Shown here: one piece after another, positions 48,377 to 60,029 of the stretch | How the letters are laid out: each line of letters begins with the position of its first letter | How positions within the stretch are numbered: the first letter of the stretch is position 1 | NCBI GenBank assembly: GCA_013398955.1 | Contig: VWPU01004536.1 | Coordinates: 36,828-100,827 of the forward strand | Direction: 5' to 3' | Length of the DNA: 64,000 bases | From: Callaeas wilsoni | Taxonomy: Eukaryota; Chordata; Aves; Passeriformes; Callaeidae | Notes under the pieces: model-generated | The model's database searches: none | What the model saw: the letters and a program-made list of their open reading frames with translations, nothing else | Told to the model about the DNA's origin: nothing | Made by a program: the position numbers and the translations under genes

Positions 48377-50717
48377 TCGGGAGCTATACAAGGAGCCTGC
48401 CAATGTTATTCTTGAGGCTGCTGGAGGTCAGGAGGGAGCACAGCCACAACGCTGACTTGCCCCGAGCCCCAGCGGCCGAGCCCCAGGGGGACTCTGCGTA
48501 GGGACTCCTCGTGAGACAAAACAGCACAAGTTTGATGTCCAACAAGTTTCCTGTTTGAGAGCACTCCTTATGCTGTGCAATACACTGCAGATAGAGGTTA
48601 TAAATAATTAGGAATGAGTGACCCAATTCGGATAATAGAACTAACCTGCCTGTAAGCTCTTTCCAGCACCCGCCATCTGCCTGGGCTGGTGTTAGAGACT
48701 TCTTCAGGACATGCATGAACCAAGCACGCAGGTGGCTCTTGACTAAATGACACCAGGCATCTTTGGAGATTTCACCACCACGTACAGGCTTCACAGATGG
48801 AAAACACCAACTTCCACTGGCCACCTACGTACCTGTTTATCACAGGCAGGCTGCAGTGGCAGGATCCTGCTCTCCGATTGCTAACGCCAATACCCACAAG
48901 ACTCCTGTAGTAAAATGTGCTATAAAAACCGCTGTGAAATAATAACCAAGTGATAAAATTACAAGTAGGAACACATAAAAAAAAAATCGCATGCACTGCA
49001 GGAACAATGATAAAAGCCTGCCTCTCAACCTGTCTAATCTCACACGCAAACCACACCCTTGGGTATTGCCAGCTGAAAGCAGAGTAGGAGCAGAGTAAGT
49101 GAAAACACATGAATGTGTGATGTGCAGCCCCATTCTGAAACCATATTACAGCATTTCTCTTTTACGGCTTACACGAGATTCCTCGGGAAGGTTTCCTCCC
49201 TGGCTGGATGTGAGAAGCAGAAGTCAGTGGGACACACAGAGACATCTCCAGGTATCCCACCAAGCAGGCTCAGCGTGCTCTGGAGTTAGCGCCAGTGGCT
49301 GCATTGTGCCAGGTTACTTGTGCAAGACACTGGGCTGCTTCTCTCAGGAAGGGTTAGGCTGTACTTTCTGCACATCCTTCAGGACTCATCTTCTGGGAAG
49401 GGGACAGTACAAAAAGCATAGGAAGGGCCAGCTAAACAGGTGCAACAAATAAATAAATTAGTGATGGGCACAAAGTACATCCTACAGTTTTCATTGTAAG
49501 ATACATTTTCCTCTCGCTATTCTTGCTGACTGCCTCATCTGAAATTAAGGTGTGTGTTAATTTTCGATCAGAGTGGAGTCAGGGTTAGCATCTTGCTTTC
49601 CATCTCCTGTGTCAGTATAGCAAGTTAAGGCACAAACCACCCAGCAGTGATGTCTTATTCTTAATGAAGTCAACAAAATGCTTGCTAATGTCTTAGACAG
49701 AATCAAGATTTCACTGGCCTTACACTCCAGTCTGCTTGAATGCAAATTTCTTTCCCTACAAGATTATTTGAATAATGTTCACCTTCAGTTTTTATGGAGA
49801 GAGCACATTGGGGCAGGCCAAATCCAATGTGGTTGTTGAGTTCAAAACCAATACTTGCATCAAGGTTATTTTGGTGTTGTGGTGGGTTTTTTTCCCCTTT
49901 CCCAGCATTTGCTGGATTTCAAATGCAAACATACACATAAAACCTGGCTGCAGTAATCTTTTCAATTAGACAGATCATTCTACATACTCAGAGAGATTAA
50001 CATGCTGCAACTTGAAAATCTGCAGCTTTTAGGTTCACTCTTGGATGCCAGCATACTACTAGAGATTTGGAGATAACGACAGGGCATTAGACAGCCTCTA
50101 AATCACAGCAATTATTTTTGATGAGAATAAAATGAAGATAAAGCTGAAAATAGCACTGCACTTTCAAAGGAGTGATTACAGGGCCTAAACCCTGGGCAGT
50201 GAGGTGTATGGATTTTAGCAATATGCAAACAGAATGTTAAGCAGAGCCTTGCATTTGTCATCCCTGCATTGCCAAAACCCAGCACCCATGGCATGCCCGT
50301 TTTGAAACTCACCATTTTAAGGATTAGTGGGAGGGATATGATCCCAACCACACCAAACCAAATGCGTTTTCTTGCCTGGTGGATGAAAGGGCAGCTTCTG
50401 TTTCTGCATTCTCCTGCACGCCCTTGTCTAAAGCCTCCTTACTCACCAAAGTGCCAACTCCAGCTGTGGAGACCCAGCCTACCTCCGAGCCTTCCAGGAT
50501 ACCTGCATCTCTGGCTGCTTCCTTCTCACTCTTTCCCCCCCTCTTAAACACTAGAATAATGTTGCCAAGTGATTTGCATTTGCCGTAAGAAAATGGTTGG
50601 GTTAAACAATTCAAGTTTGAATTCTGTTCCAAAACACGCGATCATTTGCAGAGCTTAAAGAGAATTACAAACACTAATTGAGTCTGACAGTGCGCCTGCG
50701 ATGGCAGATAAAGAATA
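48377..50717. other. Non-coding stretch
   Basis: No gene is recognised. Minus-strand frames of 146 and 112 codons (48384-48824, 48772-49110) lack motifs. Octamer-like ATGCAAAT at 49740-49747 and ATTTGCAT at 50573-50580 are isolated. Confidence 0.6.
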
Positions 50718-50838
50718 TTAAAGCCATTTCACTGATAGGTAAACAAGGGTAGGTAAAAGGAATATAATTTCCCTGAGCTCACAGAGAAAATCTGTTATGA
50801 GGGTGAGAGGAGCACTCAGCATTTCTGGTTCTCTGGTA
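50718..50838 (-). mobile_element. MIR SINE fragment (probable)
   Basis: The plus strand resembles MIR in reverse complement: 'cactgataggtaaacaagggtaggtaaaaggaatataatttccctgagctcacagagaaaatctg' aligned to 'cagatgaggaaactgaggc...gttaagtaacttgcccaaggtcacacagctagtaagtg'. It continues with 'gagaggagcactcagcatttctggttctct'. The copy is very diverged, so this call is less sure than the others. Confidence 0.45.
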
Positions 50839-51223
50839 TCATGTCCCGTGTAAAAGAAAAGCCCTCCACGAAATTGCAGTCTCTGGTTATTAATTTCTGT
50901 ACTGTGAGGACCTGGGATCTTGTTTTCAAAATAACATCTGCTAAAATACACAGGCTAATAGATATATCTGCATTCACCAGGAATAGTGTAGCTCCGCATT
51001 TGGATTTCGACATGCAAATCTTGAATTAGTCTTCTAACAAGTTCATTATGTGAACGATGTCTAATTTGCACATGCTGTTTTGGCAACTGTCTGTGCAATT
51101 TTGAACATGCAGGACTGCGTGCCTGCCCTTTGGAAACCAAAGCTCTTTAGCAACCCTTCATGTAAAATTCTCTATTTTTCTTTCATTGAATTAAGCTGAT
51201 CTGAGAGCTGAGATCTCTTTTAT

Positions 51224-51242
51224 TTTATTATTATTATTATTT
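51224..51242 (+). repeat. (ATT)n microsatellite
   Basis: TTTTATTATTATTATTATT, perfect ATT units after a short T run. Confidence 0.9.
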
Positions 51243-53921
51243 AAAGGAAACCAATAGAGACTATTACAAAAGACATCCTTAAAAATGAGTTAAGAGGCTG
51301 ATTGACTTTGAAACCACTTTAGTCTTCCAGTTTTTAAAGAGGTTTATTCTGATTAACTGACCTGAATGTTAACAGAACTGGAATTTTAATTTGTATTCAG
51401 ACTGTAAGAATATCATCCACTCAGATGAGACAGTGTTGTTTAATTAGGTCTAGTAGTTAACTCAGAAGAAAGTAAATGTACTGCTAGAGGTTTGGAAGAC
51501 TGCTACAGGCTCCTGGGATTTGCAGGAGTTTGGAGAAGCTTAAAAATAAGAAGTCAGTAATTTTAGGAATTAGAAATGAGTGCTTAGAAGGTATTGGAAA
51601 GATTCTGCAGAGTCTGTAGTCAGCATCTTTTAACCTTGTGCTTCCCATTAGCGTAATGACCTTGGAAAGATTTGAAATTTTGCAGTCCAATCAAGTAAAT
51701 CATATATATGTAAAGTTCAATTTCTGTGATTCTAGAGAAACCCCTCGGATATTATGATAAATGTGCTACCTACAGTATCTTCCTCAGGATTCTCTGTGTT
51801 TCATTTATGATGCAAATGAGCTGTGAAAATTAGAAGTAATGTATATGCCACCACCAGCAGCCATTAATAGCAGTGGGATATTATCTTCACAATTACAGTT
51901 TGAATCTTTGCAGTTTTCTTTATAGTTGATAAAATAAATTATAAGTATTTTTTCAAACTGCTATTCCCACATAGTTTAATACATCACTGAGACTTTGCTT
52001 CTGGTTTGTTGTGTTTTTTATTGTTGTTATTTTGGGGCATTTTGTTTTTAATTGAAAGAAGCGTTGCAAATTACAGACTGACATATTTTTGATGAAATGA
52101 CAAGGCAAGCACAAAGCCATACAGAGCTGACAAAATGAGATAGAAGAGGGAACTATTCTTTAAAGTTATAAATGTGAAAATTGATTCAAGAACACTAGCT
52201 GTTTTCAATTTTTTATTACAACATATTTTAAGGACACCCATGTTCTTACAAACTGGAGCTTATGTTCTGATATGAAAATATAATTAACACTTAAATTGAC
52301 ACTTTATGTCCTGCAGAGTGGAATTTTTCTACTCCCAAATGCGAGCAATTTGTAAAGAAAGATGGTGGCAGGGAAACATCTCAGCTGAAACTGGGGCATC
52401 CTCCTGGAGGGGTTGCTGGCAGTGGTGGCTGATTGCATCTGCCAACGCCTGAAAGCGCAGGAATGGATTTTAGCGTGGGGCTGGCCAGCTCCAGGGGCTG
52501 CCACAGGAAGGGTTTGTGTGTCACCCTAGGTCAGCTGCAGATGCTCTTCAGGCACCTTTGGGACGAGGCTGGAGAGGGTTGGGAACAGGCTGACAGCTCT
52601 GCATGGGTGCTTTGTGTGGCTTTCCAAACACTCTGGGGAAGAACAAGTCCTTGGTAGGGCATTTTGAGCTGCCCACCAGTTGTCCTCCAGTGCCACGTCA
52701 GAGGAGGATTTGGAAAGAGTCACATTCTCAGATTGCCAATTCACTTTTATTCCCCGTGTTCATGTATATTCCCTGTGGTTTGCTGGCTGCTGCCACAGAA
52801 GATATCTGCTAGACCAAACTGCCTGAAGTAAATGGAAGGACTCTCTGCAGCAAAGCAGCACAATCCCCTCCAAACAGAGCTGCCATTGTTACTCCAGAGC
52901 TTTGGGAAGCTGTCACAAGCGAGATGCATTTCTGTAAACCACCCAGCAAACAGCCTGCACAGGCACCCCTGAGCCCTCTGTGCAGGGAGTGTGCAGGGAG
53001 GGCAGGAGCTCCAGCACAGCTCAGTCTTTGTGGCAACAGTGATTTTCCAAAGCCAGCACAAAACGCCTCTTTGAGAGCCAGAAAGGTCTGGAAGAGGAAA
53101 GGTGTTGCTGCTGCCTGGAGAGGTAACTGTGGATCACAGAACACAGATGTCACTGCCATTGCATTCTAACGTCGCAGGACGACCTCCTTGTCAAAGTCCG
53201 CGAGCACGGTGTTAAACCAAATTGCTCAGTGAGGCTTTTGGGGGGCATTTTTAGATTCAAACTTGTCTGATTGTACTGTAGCTTCACACTTACACCTGTG
53301 CTGAGGCAGCAGTGAAATGATGCAGCTCCGTTTCCATCAAGGTAGCAAAACAAAACCTCCTTTTGCTCAGTAGAGCAAAGAAAGTAATCACAAATCGTTG
53401 TTCTCTGGTGGCAGCAAATTCCTACCAACTTGATCCAGACGCAAACAGAGGTTTCAGCTGGGAAGGATGATCGAGATGAGCAGGGACAGGCTGCATCCCA
53501 TGCATGCAGAACAGTGGAATTTTCTGGTAGCACTTCACTGAGCCACAGTGAGCGATGCACCGTGCTCTTCATTCCTCACGTTTCACTGGCTTGCTACCGA
53601 GTCTCTCCCTTCTTTACCGTGCAATGACAACAACCTGATCAACATTTAAGAGACTTTGCACCATACTGATGAGCCAGCACAAATGACTAGATAGCCCAAG
53701 GAAGGGGCAACAGGAATTATCTGAAATTTAAATATCGTGAGTAAGAGGAAAAGATTGGGAAAAAGTGCATCGGTTTTGTCTGGGACAAAAGATTAAGGGT
53801 GGGCATGATAAAAGCCTAGTCCTATGGAGAAAGTTGATTTAAGGAGGCTGATGGTTAGTCATTTCCCTTCTCCACTGGAGCTGGGACATCATCTTAGGAA
53901 GAAATCAGCTTAATTTGCAGC

Positions 53922-53937
53922 AAAAAAAAAAAAAAAA
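53922..53937 (+). repeat. A16 homopolymer
   Basis: Sixteen A in a row. I see no retroposon body upstream that would make it a tail. Confidence 0.9.
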
Positions 53938-54071
53938 TTAGATTGGGTATTAGGAAAAGCTTTCTTCTTATTAGGAGAGTTAGGTGGTGGGACAGACTCT
54001 CTAGGTTAGTTTTAGATCTCATTCTCTGAAAGGTTTCTAGGACTGTGTTACACAGACACAGAAGGCAGTGG

Positions 54072-54112
54072 TACACCATGGGATAATCCCAGCTACACCA
54101 TGGGATAATCCC
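54072..54112 (+). repeat. 19-base direct duplication with two TAATCCC sites
   Basis: TACACCATGGGATAATCCC occurs exactly at 54072-54090 and again at 54094-54112, separated by three bases. Each copy contains TAATCCC, the core recognised by OTX/CRX/PITX/GSC-type homeodomains. Each copy is also nearly palindromic (GGGATAATCCC). Confidence 0.9.
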
Positions 54113-56301
54113 TGTGCAGAAGTAACTGAGACTGCACGGCAAAAGGAGAGGATGTGCAAAGTTTGTTTCAGTTCATCGTTGTGCTCTTCTTGTCCGAAAA
54201 ATGGAAGTATTTGGCCTATGGAAGGTGTGTATTGAAACAAGCCACTAACCTGAGCCAGTTTCATTGAAAGTTTTCTTTTATTTCAGGCAGAAATGGGAGG
54301 CAATAGGAAAGTTTAATTTCTGGAATTAATTGTTTCCCTTTTAATTTTCTCTAGAGTAAATCACATGTTTTTTCTACATGTTTTCAAAAGTCTGCATCAA
54401 AATATACATTTTGGGTTTCCTGAAATAAATGTCAAAGCCTGAGCAGAAATTTACCCGTAGTTTTCAGGGAATTTCAGGATTTTAGGTTCTTGTTCTTGTT
54501 TGGAAAAGAAGCAAACCTCAGAAGTGCGAAGTCGTTTGTATCTTGGAACAACTTTGCTCTCCACAGCACTTGTGTGATCTTTGGCCTCCGGCAACTGGCA
54601 GGGCTCCTCGGGGTGCCCAGGGGAAGGACGGGAAGCGGCCCTGCTCAGATATTCCGGAGGTCCGTGGGCTGGATTGGGCTTCCTGCGCTGCTGCCTTGAC
54701 CTCAGCATCGCCAGTTCCTGCATCTCCAGCCTGTGAACGTCTCCTGCAGCTCCTGCTTCCTCCTCCCTGCTTGGACAGAGGCTTTAATCGCCCCGTAGGT
54801 TTTGTGAGAATCTGTATTTCATTTAGGGGAGGAGGAGAAAAAAGGATGAGAGTCTCGGAGGGTTCTGTGACTGAATCATGGCTAAAGTTCAAACAAACTG
54901 CTGGAGTGGTCCGGCAGCTTCGGGGGCTGCCGCTGCAGCGAGTCCTGCAGCAGGAGCTCAGTGTTCTGAGTTCACTGACACTGAGCTGCTCTGAGCAGAT
55001 TCCTCCAGAGCAAGCCCAGACTGGCGAGGCTCATTTAAAACATCAGCAGCCATCTCCTCATGCAGCAATCAGCTACAGAAATAAGGCTGGGCAGATGAAA
55101 ACCCCGGGAAGGTAATAGAAGCTGGGGGAATGGAAGTTGGTGCCTGAAACAATTAAGAGTTCAGAGGTGAGTCAGAGAAAAAACAACTGCTTTTTATTAA
55201 AAATTCATTTCAATTTCATGGGCAGGCTGGAGAAGTAATTCCAGCACAGTCTGACTTCGGAGAAATGCCTCCCAGATAGCAGGATACAGAACAGCTAAAC
55301 AGCACCAGCAAGACCCAGGACAGAAGTGTTGTTAGAGTCAACTTCTCCCTGGCCGAAGAACACTGGAGGATTGAAGTGAAATGTCCTTGGTGCAGGGAAA
55401 TTTACAGGCTCCTCTGCAAAAATTCCTCTCGCCAAACTCTCCAAAATCATATCAAGTCTAATATCTCCGGAACCAATGATGCACCAGGTTTGAGGCATTA
55501 CATCACCGGCACCCGGCTCCATTGGCTGCTCCTACCCTGAGGACAAGACATTCCTTCCTGCACCTTTCCAGAGCTGCTGCTTCTCAGGAATTAACTCTTC
55601 CAAGTGTGTCACCTTGGGACAAGCCTAAATTTCTGTCTGATACACGTATACAGTATTTAAAACAAGAGGTGTTGTTAGCTTGAACCTCCAAAGCAACAGC
55701 CGTGTCTCTTCAGCTCAGATTGTTTCTCAGCCTTCACTGCAGAAAGATGAAATGTGTATTTTCTTTCCTTCAGGAAAAAAAAAAATTAAAATTGTCAGTG
55801 CTGTTATAAAAAGGAGAATACACTGAATCAAGAATACTACGCAACATCAGTAAATAAGGAATTTATACAGGAAATAGAAGGACTGCTGCTTCTGCAGTGT
55901 GAAAAAATTCCTCTAAGTGGTTAATTAGATTAATCAGTGGCGCTGCAAAAAAGATGCTGCAGATGCAGGTTAGCTCTGCCTTGCTTGAATTTGTATTGCT
56001 CTATTTCAGGTTGCATCCAAAAATAGCTGGTGGATCTAGACAGTGTTGCAGGAAAAAGAGTGGGGTACATCTGTGTGTGTATATATTTTGAGTATGTGTG
56101 TTCTTTCCCCTTTCCAAATTTCCAGTTTGCCTAGTAAGTGTGAGAAATCAGTTTCATAAGATTACTGCCCAAAAATCAGCTGATGAAACCCATTGCATTC
56201 TAAGTAATTTGGTTATATAACTTTTCCAAAAAGAAAAAAAAAAAAATCCCTGCACACAGAAAGATGCAAGGAAGTTTCTGGAAGATCATTTCTTGCCTAA
56301 C

Positions 56302-56337
56302 TTTTTTTTTTTTCTTTTCTTTTCTTTTTTTTTTTTT
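56302..56337 (+). repeat. T-rich (TTTTC)n tract
   Basis: T12 then two TTTTC-like units then T14. Simple sequence; the overlapping Phe-rich frame at 56264-56482 is an artefact. Confidence 0.9.
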
Positions 56338-56580
56338 CCTGAAGAAATGTTGTTCCAGGGAGTGTCTGACTAGTTCTGCAGCTTGGCAAAAAAGCCAGAC
56401 GTTACCTCATAGCTGCGGCCAGACAGCCCATTTCTATGCCAGGCAACCACTGCAGAAGCACAGAGCACAGGGCCCTGCTTGATTAGCACTTCTGCTGTTT
56501 CGAGAGTCCTGGAGTGTTTTGTTCAAGGTGGGCTGCTGAGAGGGGACTCGGTGTGCTTTTGTGCAAATGAGTGTGAGGCA

Positions 56581-56621
56581 GGGGGTGTGTGGGGTGTGGG
56601 CTGGGGGCGCCGGGGGAAGGG
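56581..56621 (+). other. G-quadruplex motif
   Basis: Six G runs with loops of 2-5 bases: G5 at 56581, G4 at 56591, G3 at 56598, G5 at 56603, G5 at 56612 and G3 at 56619. This exceeds the usual rule of four G3+ runs with loops of 1-7. The surroundings are G-rich on this strand from about 56575 to 56645. Confidence 0.85.
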
Positions 56622-56710
56622 AGGCGCAGGGACACAATAGGGGGAGCCTGCATTAATATTCCACGTTCATGTTATCTTTGGGAAACAGGATCTGTTTGAT
56701 TTGACCTGGT

Positions 56711-56771
56711 CAAAAAAAAACACAAACCAAAAAAAACCAAAACAACCCCCCCCCCCCCCCAAAAAAAAAAT
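56711..56771 (+). repeat. A-rich/C15/A10 low-complexity block
   Basis: A9, mixed A/C words, then C15 (56746-56760) directly followed by A10 (56761-56770). The opposite strand has G15, itself a quadruplex-forming run. Such homopolymers are prone to sequencing length errors. Confidence 0.9.
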
Positions 56772-57599
56772 CAACCCACCAAGTACCACATCCTAAAGGT
56801 CAGAGGAAAAGAAAGAGATGGGAAACAAAGAGCTGTAATGACAGAGCAGGTCAAACTGAATTAAATGTTTAATTGTCTCCCTTGTGTCTCATCAAATAGC
56901 TGTCTTTAAAGCAAGAGGGATCTTTTCTTCCAGCAAAACTATTACCAATTCATCACTGAGTTGGAAGGTGACGAGTGTTTGTAAACATTACAGTCAATAC
57001 AATTTTCTCATCCTCTCCCTCATTGTTGATTTACCTTGTTTAACTGTGTCATTTACCTAGTAAAGCTGTGTCTGTGTGACGTGTTCTATAAATGCTGGGG
57101 TCCCCGCACAGAATTACTGCCCAGCAGGACCGTGCTGTGCTTTCCAGCAAACCGTACCCCTTGCACGAGAGAAGGGCAAAGAGCAGGGCACGGAGCGGGC
57201 AGAGATGCTCAGCCCTGCACCTCCTCCTGGCAGTGTCCTGGGGAGACTCCTTCCAGCAGCCGAGCTGTGGTTCAGTGCTCTGGAATGGAGACAGGCTGTG
57301 CAGTGAGCTGGGAAAGGAGATGGTGTGTCCGGGAACAGCCCAAGTTCACCTCCTCGTGTCACACGGAGCTGTGGGGACGCTGTAGGGCACTGGAGCTCCA
57401 TGACCTCTCCTGGTGTATTGCCTCTGTTCTTGTAAATGACAGCAGAAACTTGTGTTTGGGAGAGAAAAAACGCATTTTAATAATTTTGCTTTGTGACAAG
57501 ATAACAGCTAATAAACTCACCCTTCTACCTGAGAGTACTGCATGATTGTCAGCAAATTCGATATCAGAAAATGTGTGGGTTTGGATTATCTTTAGTAGT
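56772..57599. other. Non-coding stretch
   Basis: No gene is recognised. A 169-codon plus frame (57036-57545) and overlapping frames on both strands lie in a GC-richer patch (57160-57400) and lack motifs. Confidence 0.6.
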
Positions 57600-57732
57600 C
57601 AATTTTCCAGATGACAAAAGCTGTAGATAAAGAGGTAAAATTAATTGGTTTTGGTCACATAGAAAATCAGTGTCAGGATCAAACCCTTAACAGTTCTTAA
57701 CTCTGAGTCTTGTGTTTGACCCCCTAATGCAA
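57600..57732 (-). mobile_element. MIR SINE, nearly full-length
   Basis: The plus strand tracks MIR reverse complement over about 130 bases in order: 'ttttccagatga' (from 'ttttacagatga'), 'agaggtaaaattaattggttttggtcacatag' (from 'gaggttaagtaacttgcccaaggtcacacag'), 'aaaatcagtgtcaggatcaaaccc' (from 'agtaagtggcagagctgggattcgaaccc') and 'ctctgagtcttgtgtttgaccccctaatgc' (from 'gactccaaagcccatgctcttaaccactatgc'). The clearest MIR in the window. Confidence 0.75.
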
Positions 57733-59599
57733 GATGTGCACCCGTGGGAGGCACAAATCAGTCCTTATCCAAGACAACTTCTCCTGAAACTTCTAAATTT
57801 CTTCCAAGCCTTTTTTTTGGGCTTACAAGGAAAACAGATTCCCAGAATTTTAGGAATGTCAACTGGAAATTGCAAGAGGAGCGGGACTAAAGTGTTAGGC
57901 TAATGGACTTCGGGCAAAAGTGGGATCCATCTGACCTAGTTAAGACCAAGTCCAACTGCTCTAAGGCCCAAGGACATGTGTCAACACCAGGGATGGGGAA
58001 ACCACAGTGGGAGTTTTTCCAAGATTTACAGGAAGAGTTGTGCTCTGGATGTTCCCAACTGCTCACAAGTGGGCCAAGAGGCTGGTAATTCCAGTCCTCC
58101 CTCCAGTCACAGCACTGGAGAACAGCTGCTCCAGCCAAGGGTGTCACAGAGATCTCCTGCAGGGCCGTGTCCTCGAGACCCTGGAGTATCACCTGGGCTC
58201 TGTGCATTCTAGAAGCATCACAGGCTCGTTGGGGACGTTTGGCTGCTTGGCTGGATGTGTGTGGTGGGGCAGTAGTGGCTGTGGGTGCCTGTATCGGTAA
58301 CAACCATTGCATTAACAGAGCTTTTCTACGGTGCCGAATACAGTTGATTCCCTGGATTGCAGGGAGCCCCACAGGGCTGTTTGGAGATTCCAGTCACAGG
58401 GCTGCAGAAGAGAAAAAGACGGAAATTGCTTTTCTCTTCCTTTTTGGCAGATGAGAAGTTGGAGCAGGGAGCAGGGTGGATTGCTGGGTGCTGTGAACTG
58501 TGCTGGCTCTACCCCTCTGCATCTCTCCCAAGCTCTTCTTGAGATCATTTAAATACATTTAAATCCCATTTTACAGTCACCTTAAGACCAAATAATTTTG
58601 AGGCCAAATTTCCTTTTTAACATAGTTAAGTTTAGTGTAGAGTAAATTTCCTCAAATTTTGGCTTGATGCTTAAAAACACCTTGGCACACGAGAGCAAAC
58701 CCTAAGCCACTCCTGGCTCTGCTTTTTCCCCAGTGTGAGGGGATTTGCTGTTTCCCATGGTTTCGCATATCAGTGATGACAAAAGAACATGGACATCCCA
58801 GCTTCCAGGGACATTCTGAGCTCCATTTGGGAAGCTCTGTGCCTCATTTGGCTGCCTTAGAAAGCCTTGCTGAGGACACCCCGTGTGGAGCTCCTGGCAG
58901 GTGAAACAGGAGGGCAGTGCACAGCTCAGGGGCAGCGCTGCAGTGTCCTTGCACAGGGTTTGCATAGGAGGCAGAAACGTGTGCTAAGGAAATGCAGCTG
59001 GAGGAATTTCAGGCTTTGGAGGTCAAGGTGCAGAGTGAAAACCTCAAGGACAGTTTCAACCCCGAGCATTGGGTTCATCTTCCCAGCCAACAGCACAATG
59101 CAGATGGAAGGGCAGCCTGTGCAATAGGAGTGGGGAATGTAGTTAAATATATTTATGAGCTACAGTGGAAGAAATGCATTAAAAAGTAGAAATCCCTGAC
59201 TCTAACCAGATCATCCCTTCCAGACAAATTGGAAGCAGTTGGTGAAGGGGAGACTTGCAAGGTGATGGACAGAAATTAGAACCAGCCTTGCTTGCCCAGC
59301 TCAGGAACGGCGAGGTGTCACTCCCAGATGTGGTCAGGAAAAGGCTTTATTTGTGCAGGGAATGGGAGGAGGAGAAGGACAATCATAGGATCCCAGGAGC
59401 TGAGCTGTGCACGTGGGCATTGCCCGTTGGGAAATAGGTATGGATGGAGCTGCAGTTTCCTTAGAAGATAACAGAGGTATTAACATTAAAGAGTAGAGAT
59501 TGTTTAGATTGTTTGGGGAGCAAGAGAAAGGAATGAGAGGAGAGAGAGCTATTTGAGAAGGAAAAGGATTTATTAGCCTTTGAAAGTGGGGATCTGAGA
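57733..59599. other. Non-coding stretch
   Basis: No gene is recognised. The longest frame is 161 codons on the minus strand (57887-58372) with several overlapping plus frames and no motif. The part from about 58980 onward has a purine-rich, once-coding look and may belong to the decayed LINE that follows, but I cannot align it. Confidence 0.55.
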
Positions 59600-59840
59600 G
59601 AGGCTGGAATGGGGCTGCTGTGTCATTATGGGCTGCAGTTGGAGATGTTTCAGAGAGTAAACTGGTAATAGAAATATTTTATAGGCCACCTGACCAGAAA
59701 GAACAACTGGACTGTGAAATGACTGTGCAAATAAAACAGGCATGTAAAAAGGAGAGAGTGGTAGAATTGAAGATTTTAACTACCAGGCATAGACTGGAAT
59801 ACATTAAGGGAAGGGAAATAAGGCTGGAGGTATGTTTGCA
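59600..59840 (+). pseudogene. Decayed CR1-type LINE ORF2 fragment (endonuclease)
   Basis: The frame from 59620 reads SLWAAVGDVSESKLV and then IEIFYRPPDQKEQLD. CR1-family LINE ORF2 proteins carry an apurinic-type endonuclease with the pattern SLWV..RG....LVVGVYYRPPNQ.EE.DE at just this spacing, so the SLW and YRPPDQ blocks are recognisable. The residues after it (KERVVELKILTT) resemble the later EMVEFKIL.. segment, implying an internal deletion, but this part is less certain. The fragment is isolated, with no reverse transcriptase or 3' end after it, so it is a dead remnant. CR1 lacks a poly(A) tail, so the A28 at 60002 is probably unrelated. Confidence 0.6.
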
Positions 59841-60001
59841 GATCAGACACAGACCTGCTTTCTAATTCAGCCTGAGCATCAACTGCACAGCTTGGCTATT
59901 ACAAAGGGACTGCATGAGGACAGGCACAATAGGGGAGAGCCCTGGGGAGGCAGCTTTGACAGGGTCCAAGGGAAAAAGATTTTAAAGGTGGATTGTGAAG
60001 G

Positions 60002-60029
60002 AAAAAAAAAAAAAAAAAAAAAAAAAAAA
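60002..60029 (+). repeat. A28 homopolymer
   Basis: Twenty-eight A in a row. It could be the tail of a retroposed transcript, but upstream sequence (59841-60001) gives no recognisable gene and no clear flanking duplication. Confidence 0.9.

Larger units (their letters stand above)
50839..56301. other. Non-coding stretch
   Basis: No gene is recognised. AT-rich to about 52300, with an ATT run at 51224-51242, then mixed. A GC-richer part at 54540-55020 has a 190-codon plus-strand frame (54543-55115) and an overlapping 124-codon minus frame, neither with motifs. There is an A16 run at 53922-53937. Confidence 0.6.

Noticed and set aside
56264..56482. Phe-rich 72-codon frame resembling a membrane segment
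   Set aside because: The hydrophobic stretch is translation of the T-rich simple repeat at 56302-56337.
57036..57545. 169-codon plus-strand frame
   Set aside because: No family features, cysteine-rich by composition, and overlapped by three other frames in the same GC-rich patch.
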